This document shows, piece by piece, positions 52,160-62,700 of a stretch of DNA of 64,000 nucleotides; position 1 is the stretch's first letter, and the number at the start of each line of letters is the position of its first letter. The stretch covers positions 30,002 to 94,001 of the forward strand of contig NZ_AHKF01000032.1 in NCBI RefSeq assembly GCF_000252125.1. The letters run 5' to 3'. The notes under the pieces are model-generated. The model was not told where the DNA came from and ran no database searches. It was given only the letters and a program-made list of their open reading frames with translations. The position numbers and the translations under genes were made by a program. The DNA comes from Flavobacterium frigoris PS1 (lineage in GTDB: Bacteria; Bacteroidota; Bacteroidia; Flavobacteriales; Flavobacteriaceae).

Positions 52160-54373
52160 TTAAAATGTGTAGGTGATTTTTCCTTTCATATATAAAGGAG
52201 TTCCAGGCGTAAAATGTATTTCCTCTACACTATTACTTTCGTTTTGCAATCTTGATTCGGTTGCAAACTGTGTTTCATTCCATTCAGTATTTAACAAATT
52301 CTCAATTGATACTCCAAAAGTGACCTTGTTATACGTATAATTGACATTAAAATCAGCAATAGCGTATCCTTTGGCAACTATAGAATTATCCTCATTAGCA
52401 GGACGACTTTTCAAATAACGATAACGTAGTCCTCCTGATAAGCCATTCCATTTTTGAAAACTTAATCCTCCAGTTGACGTAAAATCTGGTGCTAATGGAA
52501 TATAATTTTGACCATTAGGTTCATCAATACTTCTAGCATAAGTATAATTAGCGTCAGCATCAAAATACAAATAATCATTCAACTGATAACGCAAGCCCAA
52601 ATCGATCCCCATTCGCTTCGATTTTCCGCTGGGTTCTATAATTCCTGCATCACCTACATAAACAAATTCTTGTTCTAGATACAAATACCATAACGCTGAG
52701 TTTACGATCAGTTTTGGAAATGGCTTCCAAATAGTCCCTATGTCGGTTCCAATAGATGCTGGCAAAATCTGTTTTCCATTATTTTGTATTACTACCCTAG
52801 CATCATTAGAATGAAAACCAATTCCCGATTTTACAAAAAATTGCAAATCGTTATTTTGTGAATAAATGAAATTTAACTTTGGAGAAACTTTTACTTCACT
52901 TTCTGATTGTGTTTTGTATACTGGAGCTAATTTATCTTGGTAATTGAATTTAAAATAATCTAATCGAACTGCTGGATTGATAAGCAATTTTCCTAATTTA
53001 ATTTCTGAATTTAAATACGAAAAACCATTCGCTTCGTCGATATCTCCCAATTTAATTTTTTCTAATGTAGTACTTCTATTTAATGTATGTGAGAGCTCAG
53101 AATCTGTTGTTGCATCAGCACGAAAACCAACACCCAATTGAAATAATACATCCCAATCATTATTTTTTATTTTCTTGTTTAACTCCGCATTCATTCCGTA
53201 TATATCTCTACTTTCTTTTTGTTTAATTTGATCTCCATTAATAGGGTCTTCAAGGAAAAAAGTAAAGTTAGAATACAATTCAAATTCATACTTAGAGTAG
53301 AAAGCATTCGCCTTCAAAAAGGTATTTTCATCAATGGGTTTACTTAAAGTAGCATTTATATTAGTTCTCGCAGTATTTCCTCCTTCGGTATCATCTACAG
53401 AACCAAATCTCGAAATAGTACCATCATCAACCAAACGTTGTGGTATTTGACCTGAAGCATCCCACTTGCTGGAAAAACGAGAGGCAGAAATTGAAAACTT
53501 ACTGTTATCATTTAAAATTGCTGAATATTTTCCTAGCAGGTTGACCCTATTGAAATTTTGAGACGAGTCAAATGGACCATCTGTCAGAATATACTCTGTA
53601 GCTATATAGGCGCTTTGTTTTTTTTGTTTTCCCAATAGGTCAAATAAACCTACTGTTCTTAGGGTATTAAATTGGCCAGCTTCAACACTGATGCTACTTT
53701 TATTTAATTTTTCAATAGTTTGGAAGGCAACGTATCCTGCGGTTGCAAAATCCCCTTTGTCCGCATAATACGCGCCTTTTCCAAAATCTATTTTTTCTAC
53801 GGTCTCAGGAATTACAAAGTGCAAATCGGCATAGCCTTGTCCATGTGCATGTGAAACCATATTGACTGGCATTCCATCTACTGAAATGGCAATATCTGTA
53901 CCATGATCAATATCAAAACCTCTCAAGAATATCTGCTCTGCCTTACCTCCACCAGCATGTTGGCCAATGAATAATCCAGGTACCTTTCTAAGGATTTCTT
54001 GTGAGGAATTCACTGGAGTGGTTTGCAAATCAATTTTTGAAATTACATTCATAGCAGATAATTTTTGCTGAATGACAATTTCATTCAATCTAAAAATATC
54101 ATCTTCTAATACAACAGTACTTACTGAATCATTAATAGTGAAATTTGACTTTTTATAACCCAAAGCGGTTACTTTTATACCATCTCCTATATTTGTTTTA
54201 TCAATACTAAACATCCCTAATTCATTCGTATGCGCATGACTTTCTGAATTTGTATTTACTAAATAGGCGTTCTCGATTGCATTGCCAAATTCGTCTACAA
54301 CCGTTCCTTTATGAACTTGACTATGCGATACTAGTCCAATTACGGATAGTACGAAAGTTAAAAAATATCTCAT
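52160..54373 (-). CDS. TonB-dependent outer-membrane receptor
   Basis: A 737-residue receptor. N-terminal signal peptide (YFLTFVLSVIGLVSHSQ), then a carboxypeptidase-regulatory-like domain (VHKGTVVDEFGNAIENAYLV, ending near DGIKVTALGYKKSNF). The plug domain follows (LNEIVIQQKLSAMNVISKID, SQEILRKVPGLFIGQHAGG, IFLRGFDIDHGTDIAISVDG). Strands of the 22-stranded barrel continue to the C-terminal YMKGKITYTF. The plug carries a His-rich NMVSHAHGQGYADLHF segment, which may point to a metal or haem-type ligand; this is inference. Neighbours (TPR lipoprotein, DUF4331 halves, ECF sigma) suggest uptake or turnover of a specific extracellular substrate. Substrate unknown. Confidence 0.92.
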   Translation of the reverse strand: MRYFLTFVLSVIGLVSHSQVHKGTVVDEFGNAIENAYLVNTNSESHAHTNELGMFSIDKTNIGDGIKVTALGYKKSNFTINDSVSTVVLEDDIFRLNEIVIQQKLSAMNVISKIDLQTTPVNSSQEILRKVPGLFIGQHAGGGKAEQIFLRGFDIDHGTDIAISVDGMPVNMVSHAHGQGYADLHFVIPETVEKIDFGKGAYYADKGDFATAGYVAFQTIEKLNKSSISVEAGQFNTLRTVGLFDLLGKQKKQSAYIATEYILTDGPFDSSQNFNRVNLLGKYSAILNDNSKFSISASRFSSKWDASGQIPQRLVDDGTISRFGSVDDTEGGNTARTNINATLSKPIDENTFLKANAFYSKYEFELYSNFTFFLEDPINGDQIKQKESRDIYGMNAELNKKIKNNDWDVLFQLGVGFRADATTDSELSHTLNRSTTLEKIKLGDIDEANGFSYLNSEIKLGKLLINPAVRLDYFKFNYQDKLAPVYKTQSESEVKVSPKLNFIYSQNNDLQFFVKSGIGFHSNDARVVIQNNGKQILPASIGTDIGTIWKPFPKLIVNSALWYLYLEQEFVYVGDAGIIEPSGKSKRMGIDLGLRYQLNDYLYFDADANYTYARSIDEPNGQNYIPLAPDFTSTGGLSFQKWNGLSGGLRYRYLKSRPANEDNSIVAKGYAIADFNVNYTYNKVTFGVSIENLLNTEWNETQFATESRLQNESNSVEEIHFTPGTPLYMKGKITYTF

Positions 54374-54380
54374 CTGTCAT

Positions 54381-55676
54381 TTATAATTGATTTACCTTTT
54401 TCTCGAAGTTTGGTCCTAACTCATAAATGCTAGATAGCAACTCCTCTTTAATAGGTGCTACTTTTTGAGTCTCATTATTCGCTTTGTAGATCATCGCTAA
54501 ATGGTATTGAACTTTGGGTTCGAAAGACTTCCCTATAACATGTGCTTTTGCAATCTCTAATGCTTTTTGATTTTGTCCAACATTTAAATACGACCAGGCT
54601 AATAAATCGTACGAATCTGGTGTAGGTCTATGATCTACTTCGATTTTTGCAATTTCAACTGCTTTTGCAGCATTTGCTTTTTCATCAGCATAAATTAAGG
54701 TGTTGTATTTATTGTACATTGCACCATAATTATTGGCATTTAACATACTGAAATAGGCTTTTTCATTGGCCACAGCCTCTTTTTCATTACCTTCAAATTG
54801 AGCGATTTGCGATTTTAATAAAAAGAAATCTGGAGTATTATGAGTAACTTCAATAGCTTCCACAATTCTTTTTGCTTCGGTTGTATTTCTCTCATGAGAA
54901 AAAACAATCCAAGCAATTCCTTTTAACGCGTAGGAATAATTGGGATCTATTGCTAATGTTTTTAAGTAACTATCATATGATTCTTGTATCATTCCAGCGT
55001 GACCATAAAAATCACCTAGATTAGAATAAGACCATATTTTTAGTATTTTATTATCTTCTTTTTCGGCAATGTCTCTCGCCTTTTCCATGAAAGTGATAGC
55101 TGTTTCTAAATCACCTTTGTGGTCGTTCCATTTTGCCAAACGGATCAAGTAATCATAATCCTTCATATCTTTAATAGCATTCAAATTTGCTTCGGCTTCA
55201 GGGAAATTCCCTAATTCCATCTGAACATCAAAAAGTAATTTTTGAGTTTCTTTGCGTCCTTCACCTATAGCAAGAGCTTTATTAGCTAAAACTAACGCCT
55301 CTTTAAATCGATGTTGTGCAATATAATTACGTCCCAAAGAACGAATCGTTGAAACTCTAGAGTAATTACTAGCTTCATTTGACTGCGTCAATAGCTCTTC
55401 GGTTTTATATAAATTCTTTATATTTCCTGTGTATTCAAAAAGAGTTGCATATTTTGAAGCAATTACACCCAAATAAGTCTTTTGGTTTGGGGCGGCATCA
55501 TATTTAGACTGCCAGAATTCAATTTCTTTGTTTGCAAAATCCATCGATTCATTTCCTGCTACATGCAAGTATTTATCGTAATCGGATGTTTTTGTAATTT
55601 GATTTGGTTTATTTTCGCAAGCGAAAATAAAAAGGATTGTAAAAACCAAAACAGGGATTAATTTATACGGTTTCAT
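54381..55676 (-). CDS. Tetratricopeptide-repeat lipoprotein
   Basis: A 431-residue lipoprotein: signal peptide VLVFTILFIFAC with lipobox and acidic ENKPNQ. It consists almost wholly of helix pairs with TPR spacing, such as RSLGRNYIAQHRFKEALVLA, NKALAIGEGRK, KIWSYSNLGDFYGHAGMIQE, DPNYSYALKGIAWIVF and QNQKALEIAKAHVI. The next gene in the operon, the TonB receptor, starts 7 bases after its stop. A partial terminator precedes it. It may scaffold the receptor system; no catalytic site is visible. Confidence 0.9.
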   Translation of the reverse strand: MKPYKLIPVLVFTILFIFACENKPNQITKTSDYDKYLHVAGNESMDFANKEIEFWQSKYDAAPNQKTYLGVIASKYATLFEYTGNIKNLYKTEELLTQSNEASNYSRVSTIRSLGRNYIAQHRFKEALVLANKALAIGEGRKETQKLLFDVQMELGNFPEAEANLNAIKDMKDYDYLIRLAKWNDHKGDLETAITFMEKARDIAEKEDNKILKIWSYSNLGDFYGHAGMIQESYDSYLKTLAIDPNYSYALKGIAWIVFSHERNTTEAKRIVEAIEVTHNTPDFFLLKSQIAQFEGNEKEAVANEKAYFSMLNANNYGAMYNKYNTLIYADEKANAAKAVEIAKIEVDHRPTPDSYDLLAWSYLNVGQNQKALEIAKAHVIGKSFEPKVQYHLAMIYKANNETQKVAPIKEELLSSIYELGPNFEKKVNQL

Positions 55677-55720
55677 AATCTATATTTTTTGTTTGTTGTT
55701 TGTTAAAAAAGAAAAAAAAA

Positions 55721-55750
55721 ACAGAGTACTTTAGTAATGATGTACTCTGC
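55721..55750 (-). terminator. Internal terminator between the DUF4331 and TPR genes
   Basis: On the minus strand GCAGAGTAC / GTACTCTG(T) arms with a T-rich run afterwards. It would lower expression of the TPR lipoprotein and receptor genes relative to the DUF4331 genes. Confidence 0.75.
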
Positions 55751-55766
55751 TTTTTTTTGTTATCTC

Positions 55767-56318
55767 CTACCAGGCAGCCGCCAAATAAGGGAATGAAGTT
55801 GTAAAAGCCTTGTCATTTGCATCAACGTGATCTGAAGTAAGTCCAGGGTTAGCCGCACCATTTGTACCTCCAAAGATTAATAGTAATTCCACGTCAATAA
55901 CGTCATCAGCCAAAGCTCTACCTGTTAGAACATTTGTTCCGTCGAAGAAAGTAGTTTTACCTGAAGTTTTCACATTCAATACATCCGTTGCTAACAATCC
56001 TGTAAATTGAGCAGCAGTTTGTCCTAATGCATTCGTTGTAAATGCAGGATTTAAAGCCAATAGTCTAGATTGAAAAATAGATTGGTATTTTGCTCCCATT
56101 GCAGAAGGAATAGCCGCATTAAAATCGTCTTTAGGTTGTCCTGAGGCAATAAAAACTGTGTTTATTGCTGGTCTTGCCATTTGATCTTGTTGCATATATG
56201 TTCCAGAGAAGTCTGCACTTACCATAGAATCATTATTGTTGTCGTCGTCGTTACAGCTTACTGTAGCTACTGCACATACAAGTGCTAGAGTTATGATTTT
56301 GAATTTATTTGTCTTCAT
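55767..56318 (-). CDS. DUF4331 C-terminal half as a separate lipoprotein
   Basis: A 183-residue lipoprotein: signal to lipobox ATVSC, acidic DDDNNNDS. The remaining sequence aligns in character with the C-terminal half of DUF4331 proteins: ARPAINTVFIASGQPKDDFN, GLLATDVLNV and, at the end, DANDKAFTTSFPYLAAAW. The N-terminal half is encoded by the preceding gene in the operon (56347-56997), so the family, usually one chain, is split here and each half is separately exported. Function unknown; probably one component of the ECF-controlled locus. Confidence 0.82.
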   Translation of the reverse strand: MKTNKFKIITLALVCAVATVSCNDDDNNNDSMVSADFSGTYMQQDQMARPAINTVFIASGQPKDDFNAAIPSAMGAKYQSIFQSRLLALNPAFTTNALGQTAAQFTGLLATDVLNVKTSGKTTFFDGTNVLTGRALADDVIDVELLLIFGGTNGAANPGLTSDHVDANDKAFTTSFPYLAAAW

Positions 56319-56346
56319 AATTTTGAATTTTTTAGAATAAAATTTA

Positions 56347-56997
56347 TTATTGTTTTTTCTTAGTTTCTGCCCATACGTTCAAAGAACTTGCTGTACCTAA
56401 CATTGCTTTTGGAACCTCAACTACTACTGAAAGTACATTTGATCCAGCAAAAGTATCTGTACCCGGATTGTTAAACCCTGTAGCAGTTCCCCCTAAGATT
56501 GCTTGAAATTGACCTAAGTCAAAGAAGAAAGGATCATCTCTTGGTCCTGCAAAGAATTTCATTCCGTTTTCTGTTGACGTTACAGGAGTAGCTCCGTATT
56601 TAGAAATAGCTACACTTCCAGATGCTGCGCTTGTTTTAATTGTACTAGATGTTCCAGTTGCTGAAGGAGCGTATGGTCCAAAGAAATACATTTTATCTCC
56701 CTTTTTGATTGCTTGTATTACAAGGTCTTCTACATTATCACCAGTATTGTCGATGTTAATTTCAATCATCACATTTTCATTGAATGCTGCAGCACCCGTT
56801 GCATTAGGACTAAGCAATCCTTGAGTATTAACTGCAAATACTAAATTAGCCGTCTCTTGTCCCTGAAATGTGTACATATCAGTAATGTCTGCTGCATTAC
56901 CTGTTACCGATGGAGCATCTACGTGATCCGCTGCTACTAAGATTAAGCCTGAAATCGCAATTAGCGATAGACCCAACATCATTTTTGTCTTTTTCAT
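56347..56997 (-). CDS. DUF4331 N-terminal half, exported protein
   Basis: About 216 residues from the ATG at 56997. An in-frame extension to 57024 adds nine residues and places the signal peptide inside the chain, so I use 56997. N-terminal signal MLGLSLIAISGLILVAA, then DHVDAPSVTGNAADITDMYT, the DUF4331 start motif (SSHREAP-like D-H-x-x-A-P), YFFGPYAPSA and the FFAGPRDDPFFFDLGQF strand. The C-terminal half of the family is missing and lies in the next gene. It is the first gene of the minus-strand DUF4331 operon, divergent from the sigma factor. Confidence 0.82.
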   Translation of the reverse strand: MKKTKMMLGLSLIAISGLILVAADHVDAPSVTGNAADITDMYTFQGQETANLVFAVNTQGLLSPNATGAAAFNENVMIEINIDNTGDNVEDLVIQAIKKGDKMYFFGPYAPSATGTSSTIKTSAASGSVAISKYGATPVTSTENGMKFFAGPRDDPFFFDLGQFQAILGGTATGFNNPGTDTFAGSNVLSVVVEVPKAMLGTASSLNVWAETKKKQ

Positions 56998-57199
56998 TTT
57001 TTTATTATTTAAAAGGTTATACAAGCATTTACGCGATTAGATTCCTTTTGGTTTTAAAAAAATTAAAAAAAAGTTAAAATAAATCATAAAGCACTTAAAA
57101 ACAACGTTTTATATAATTAATAAAAATATAATTATTTTAAAACACTTCCATTTAAGAACTCCCGTAGAATAAATAAAGTCAATTGTAAATAAGTTTTTA

Positions 57200-57207
57200 T
57201 AGATTTG
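57200..57207 (+). promoter_or_regulatory. -7 promoter box of the ECF sigma gene
   Basis: TAGATTTG matches TAnnTTTG, 19 bases before the ATG at 57227. The nearest TTG (57183-57185) is too close for the usual -33 spacing. Confidence 0.45.
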
Positions 57208-57226
57208 TGACTGAAAACTTAACCAT

Positions 57227-57757
57227 ATGACCCAAGACGAGTTATTAGTATTAATTTACAAGAAAGACGAAAGAGCATTTACACACCTATATGATATGTA
57301 TTCAAAAAGTCTCTTTTCGGTGATTAACGTCCTAGTAAGAAATAGAGAAGAAGCTGAAGATGTACTTCAAGAGGTATTTGTAAAAATATGGAAGAACATT
57401 GATTCTTACCATGAAAGTAAAGGCCGCTTCTACACATGGATATTAAATATTGCTCGCAATACCTCTATCGATAAGCTACGTTCAAAAAATTTTAACAACA
57501 GCCAAAAAAACCTTTCCTCAGATAATTTCGTACATCTATTAGACGACAGTAACAAACTAGTCAACAAAGTGGATACAATAGGGATTCAAGAATTTGTCAA
57601 AAGATTGAAACCAAAATGTATCCAAATAATAGATTTATTGTTTTTTAAAGGCTACACCCAACAAGAAGCTTCAGACGAGTTGGAAATTCCTTTAGGAACC
57701 GTAAAAACGCATAATAGAAATTGTATTAATGATTTACGAAATTATTTGAAAGTATAA
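57227..57757 (+). CDS. ECF RNA polymerase sigma factor
   Basis: A 176-residue sigma-70 of the ECF class. Region 2: DERAFTHLYDMYSKSLFSVI, NREEAEDVLQEVFVKIWKNI and WILNIARNTSIDKLRS. Region 4: FFKGYTQQEASDELEIPLGT and VKTHNRNCINDLRNYL. The anti-sigma gene overlaps its stop by one base (TAATG), so they are translationally coupled. The divergent DUF4331-TPR-TonB genes are the most likely regulon. No N-terminal extension or metal-binding motif is seen. Confidence 0.95.
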   Translation: MTQDELLVLIYKKDERAFTHLYDMYSKSLFSVINVLVRNREEAEDVLQEVFVKIWKNIDSYHESKGRFYTWILNIARNTSIDKLRSKNFNNSQKNLSSDNFVHLLDDSNKLVNKVDTIGIQEFVKRLKPKCIQIIDLLFFKGYTQQEASDELEIPLGTVKTHNRNCINDLRNYLKV

Positions 57758-58542
57758 TGGAAAACAAAGAATATATAGAATCAGGTATATTAGAACTCTA
57801 CGTTTATGGTTTACTAAGTGAACCTGAGAGCGAGGAAGTTGCTACTCTGGCAAAAAATAATCCTGGTATAAATGTCGAAATAATTGCCATCGAAAAAGCA
57901 ATCGTGTCTTTATCCTCTAGTTTTGCTCCTTTTCACTCGGTGGAAAATTATGAGAAGATTAAAGCCAAACTAGAACTTAATCCCACCAAGGTAATAGAAA
58001 TGGCACCAAAAAGAAATGGGGCACAATACATTGGATGGGCAGCTGCCATTCTTTTGATGATTGGTATTGGCTACCAATACAATCAATTAGAACAAACCAA
58101 TAATCAGGTTGTAAGTACTGAAATTGAAAAAGTAAAAATGGAACAAGAGATGAACCAACTTCAGCTGAAAAATAAAGCAGCTGAAATTAGTTTAGCCGTT
58201 GTGAGAGACACGTCAAATACTGTCGTGGCCCTTGGTGGACAAGCTGTTGCTCCAGAATCATCTGCCAAAGTATATTGGAATAAAGAAACACAAGTCGTTT
58301 ATATTGATGCGGCCGGATTACCAGAGCCTCCAAAAGGAATGGTTTATCAAGTTTGGGCATTAAAATTGAACCCTTTGACCCCTACCAGTATCGGATTATT
58401 GGATGACTTTGATAAAAATGACCAACGAATGTTTGCTGGGAACAGTACAGGAGATGCAGAAGCCTTTGGAATTACATTAGAACCTGCTGGTGGAAGCTTA
58501 ACACCAACTATGGAGCAACTGTATGCCTTAGGAAAGGTATAG
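57757..58542 (+). CDS. Anti-sigma factor, RskA-like
   Basis: A 261-residue transmembrane regulator. Residues 1-85 are the cytosolic sigma-binding part (ELYVYGLLSEPESEEVATLA; no zinc-binding HxxxCxxC motif is visible). One membrane helix follows (YIGWAAAILLMIGIGYQYN), then a coiled region and a C-terminal anti-sigma-K (RskA) domain: VYWNKETQVVYIDAAGLPEP, GMVYQVWALKL and EAFGITLEPAGGSLTPT. The sigma gene overlaps it by one base. It probably holds the ECF sigma inactive until an envelope signal arrives. Confidence 0.92.
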   Translation: MENKEYIESGILELYVYGLLSEPESEEVATLAKNNPGINVEIIAIEKAIVSLSSSFAPFHSVENYEKIKAKLELNPTKVIEMAPKRNGAQYIGWAAAILLMIGIGYQYNQLEQTNNQVVSTEIEKVKMEQEMNQLQLKNKAAEISLAVVRDTSNTVVALGGQAVAPESSAKVYWNKETQVVYIDAAGLPEPPKGMVYQVWALKLNPLTPTSIGLLDDFDKNDQRMFAGNSTGDAEAFGITLEPAGGSLTPTMEQLYALGKV

Positions 58543-58586
58543 GTCTTTATATTTAAAGTATAAATTTTCAAACACAATTGATATCA

Positions 58587-58620
58587 AAAACAGACTTTCA
58601 TCAGAGAGTCTGTTTTTTTT
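58587..58620 (+). terminator. Terminator after the anti-sigma gene
   Basis: AAAAACAGACT / AGTCTGTTTTT arms with loop TTCATCAGAG, followed by a T run. Confidence 0.88.
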
Positions 58621-58714
58621 ATTATCCATACCTTTTAATAGATAAAGTAAAAAGGATAAAAGGACTTTAAATAACATATCTGTTAAATGGAAACCATAAC
58701 AGTTTAAAGTGTAT

Positions 58715-58722
58715 TATATTTG
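58715..58722 (+). promoter_or_regulatory. -7 promoter box of the dus gene
   Basis: TATATTTG matches TAnnTTTG, 16 bases before the ATG at 58739. Confidence 0.5.
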
Positions 58723-58738
58723 CATTTTTAAATAATAC

Positions 58739-59683
58739 ATGGACTACACCTTACTCTCTTCTCCCCTACAAGGATTTACTGATTTTCGATTTAGAAATGC
58801 ACAAAACAAGATCTTTGGAGGTATTGACACTTATTATGCGCCTTATATCCGTTTGAATGGAAAAATGGTCATTAAATCCTCTTATCAGCGTGACTTATTA
58901 CCGGAAAACAATTCAGAACTAGAAGTGATTCCGCAAATTATAACAAATGATGCCGATGAGTTTTTGTTTGTTTCTAAATATGTACGAGAACTTGGATATA
59001 AGGAATTAAACTGGAACTTAGGTTGTCCTTACCCTATGGTGACCAAATGTGGGATGGGTTCAGGGCTCATCAGCAACACTGAAAAGATAAACCAGATTCT
59101 ACATAAAGTACATAACGAATCAGATATTATCGTGTCCATGAAAATGCGTTTGGGATACGATACTACTGAGGAAATTTTGGATGTTTTTCCTATCTTAGAA
59201 AAGTATCCAATAAAGAATGTTGCCATACATGCTCGCATTGGAAAACAGTTGTACAAAGGAGGTGTTCACTTAGATGCCTTTCAGGCTTGTGTTGACAACA
59301 CCAAATTGAAATTGTATTACAATGGCGATATTACTACTGTCGTTAAATTTAAAGAAATGCAAGCGCGATTCCCTACGATTGACCATTGGATGATAGGAAG
59401 AGGTTTAATTGCTGACCCTTTTTTGCCTAGTATGATTAAAAACGATACTACTGAATATCCCTCAAATAAAATGGAATTATTCAGTGAATTTCATGATACC
59501 TTATACGAAGGTTACAGTGAGTCTTTATCTGGGTCCACTCACATTCTATTAAAAATGCACCATCTATGGGAGTACTTTTCAGTTATTTTTTCTAATCCAC
59601 ACAAGGTGCATAAAAAGATAAAAAAAGCACAGAGCATTCGGAATTATGAAGCGGCTGTGAAAGAGGTTATAAAAGCGGGATAA
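58739..59683 (+). CDS. tRNA-dihydrouridine synthase
   Basis: A 314-residue FMN-dependent enzyme that reduces uridine to dihydrouridine in tRNA. Visible: N-terminal SPLQGFTDFRFRN (FMN pocket), ELNWNLGCPYPMVTKCGMGS with the catalytic Cys in TKCGMG, VSMKMRLGYDTTEEIL, VAIHARIGKQLYKGG, and MIGRGLIADPFL (phosphate-binding). The family pattern is complete and the length normal; I cannot tell the DusA/B/C subtype from the sequence alone. It has its own promoter and terminator. Confidence 0.95.
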   Translation: MDYTLLSSPLQGFTDFRFRNAQNKIFGGIDTYYAPYIRLNGKMVIKSSYQRDLLPENNSELEVIPQIITNDADEFLFVSKYVRELGYKELNWNLGCPYPMVTKCGMGSGLISNTEKINQILHKVHNESDIIVSMKMRLGYDTTEEILDVFPILEKYPIKNVAIHARIGKQLYKGGVHLDAFQACVDNTKLKLYYNGDITTVVKFKEMQARFPTIDHWMIGRGLIADPFLPSMIKNDTTEYPSNKMELFSEFHDTLYEGYSESLSGSTHILLKMHHLWEYFSVIFSNPHKVHKKIKKAQSIRNYEAAVKEVIKAG

Positions 59684-59710
59684 TCTAAAAGTTAGTTTTA
59701 AATAAAAAAA

Positions 59711-59740
59711 AGCTTCAACCGTAAAGTTGAAGCTTTTTTT
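59711..59740 (+). terminator. Terminator between dus and the adhesin gene
   Basis: AGCTTCAAC / GTTGAAGCT arms around CGTAAA, flanked by A and T runs; bidirectional, serving dus (plus) and the adhesin gene (minus). Confidence 0.9.
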
Positions 59741-59743
59741 TAT

Positions 59744-62700
59744 TTATCGAACCCAATACCAAATAATACCTGGATCGGAATTAGCACAACATCCCATCCA
59801 AGGCGCAGGGTTGAAGCCACAACTTGAAACTAAAGTTCCCCACCAATTTCCATTTGCATCGTTACTTGTTGTAATTTTCCCACAAGAACCTGGGGAATAC
59901 CAAGGCATTATTTGTTCAATTCCATCGTTACTATATGACCATGAATCAAATTTTGTATTTAATGTAATATCTGTTTGAGTATTATTCGTATTTACAAAAC
60001 TGTAAGCTTTATTGGCAGTCCAAATCCCACCCCAATGTCCTCGAGTTGAAGCATCGATCATATATTGAAAACCACTACTACTCTTTTTAAGGTAATCAGC
60101 ATAAGCAATTATAGAATATTGCCCGTTTATAGTTGGAGCTGTTTCATTTCTTAAAATAGCATTACTTCCATCCCAACCTGAATTATTGTTATTACATAAT
60201 AGTAAAGTCCATCCTCCTCCATCAATAGTCATATCGGCATAAATTTGAAAAGGAGTTCCTCCATTTATACTGGCATTTGTAATCCAATACAATCCATCAG
60301 TAGCAGTTGGAAAATCCGTTTTTATTTGCAACGCACTTACTCCTGCTGATGCTGCGGATAAGCCATCATTAGACTTAGTTGCTATAGTTTGTCCAAATAT
60401 TGTTAATGAATTACTTGAAGTTAATGCTCCATTTTTATTAATATAATTAAGATCAGAAGTAGAAACTTGTCCGTTTTTAGTTAAAGCTGAAACCGAATTC
60501 ACCGTTAAAGTAGCACTAATTACATCTCCATAATGAATTCCATCAGTAGCTTGAGTAGCTGTAATAGTAGTAGTGCCAATTCCTTGTATTGTTATAGTGG
60601 TACCATTAGTTGTTGCCACGGAATTATTACTACTACTATAAATAATTGCTCCTGTACTAACGCTACTTGGTGGTGAAACTATATAAGAACCATCAAAATA
60701 GGTTTTTATTTGTGGATTAAAATTATTTAAATTGGGGTTTTTCAGTAACGTTACGGTAACATTATTGGATACAGAACATCCTTCATTTGCTGAAAATCCA
60801 GTAAGTTGATAAGTTGTTGTTTCCGTTGGACTCACTGTTAGTGTTTCACCAAGAACTAATGGTTGTCCATAAATACCGTAATAAGAGGCTGAACTTTTTT
60901 CAATAGCTTCTCTTTTTAAATTAGATAAAACGGTGTCAAAAGCAAAAATATCAGCTACATCGGAATCTGAAGGTTCACTTTCATTAATTCTTAAACCATT
61001 TGGTCCATTAGTTCCACCAGTGGTATTAACGGTTTTAGAAATACCATTTTCAAAAATTGTTGAAATACTCCCAGTTCCTGTTGCGGAATAAACATACGAA
61101 TTATTATCTGTAGGAATTCCACCTGGTTGAGAAACCCAACCATCATAATGAGCTTGGGATTTATTTCCATTCCACCAACCAAGCAACCAGTTATTATTAG
61201 CGTTTAAAACTCTTCCTCTAGTAGGACCTGTTTGTTTAGCCGTATAAACAACGGTATATGGAGGCGCAAAATTTACTGTATTTTTAATATTTTGACTAGT
61301 ATTAAATCTTAAAATAGGCTTGTTGTTTAGTCCGGTTTTAACATACAATGGTTGCGCACTTACATTTGAAGGAACCATATCATTTCCATTCCCTGATTGA
61401 TCATATAGTCTAACACAATAAGCCGATGAACCTGCTAACCAGCTGCTAATTGCAGCTATATCTAAATCAGTTCCTACAAATCCAAAATCAGCCTCAATAT
61501 TATCGCTAGCTCGTCTCAAACGAACTAATGAACCAACATAATCCGACCTTAATAAGCGCAAACCAACAGCCAGTCTACAACTTGCAACTTCGTCCAAGGG
61601 CGTAATCAAACCATCACCCCAAGAATAAGTACTAGCACCTGAAGCTGTTAAAGTTATTGATGAACCTATATTTATTGTGGGACTACTAGGAGATATCGTT
61701 ATTCCCTTTAAATTTTCTACAGTTATTACACCAGATACATTACTAGTAACATCTGGCCCATTGGAGCCTGAAACAACAACATAATAATAAGTGGTTCCAG
61801 TGGCTGTAGTAGGTGGTATAAAACTACTACTAGTAGCACCACTAATTAAAGTACCGCCACTCGTACTAGAGCTGTAATTACTGTACCATTGATAACTTAA
61901 ATTTAATCCCGAAGCTTGGACAGTTAACGGAGTCGCTATTTTCCCTATACAGGTGTAATAATCGGATGTTGAAATATTTGTTACTATTGCTATAGTACAA
62001 GAATTCATTGTAATTCCGTAATAACTTCCTTGATTACATTCTATTGACAGTCGAACATTGGACGGATTTAAATACGAAAATGCTATAGCTTCACTTTCTA
62101 AAATAGAACCTCCACCTCCACCTCCATCATAATTTCCAATAAATATTTGATTTATAGTACTAATTTGTGGACTTATGGATAAAATCATTGCTTGATCAAC
62201 TGGGGATAGGGATTCTGAATTAGTTTTATAAATACCATCTTTCCATATCGAAATTGGGTAAACAGTAGAATGGAATGTAGTTCCTCCATTTTCCAATATT
62301 CCTCCTATTCGTGGAGAACCTCCTAAAATAGTATGATAGTTAGGCCAATTTGTACTTTCGGATCTTATTACAGTAGAAATACTAGCCAAGCTTAGTGTTC
62401 CAGAATAAACAAGTCCTTTATTGCCTGAAAAATCGATAGCAACCCTTTCTCCTATATATTTAAAAAGCCCACTAAATAAAATCCGAGGCTGATAATTGTA
62501 GTCTGTTTTAATCATATCTCGGTTATTCCCACTTTGGTCATACCAAATAGTCACAAAACCATTATTTGAACCTACAAATGCTAGTAAAGCACTAGTATCT
62601 AAATCCCCTCCACTAGTAAATCCAATATCTTGGGTTGCATTGTCATTACTTCTTCGTACTTGAATAGCAAAACCAACGTAGGAGCTGCTTAATTTCCTCA

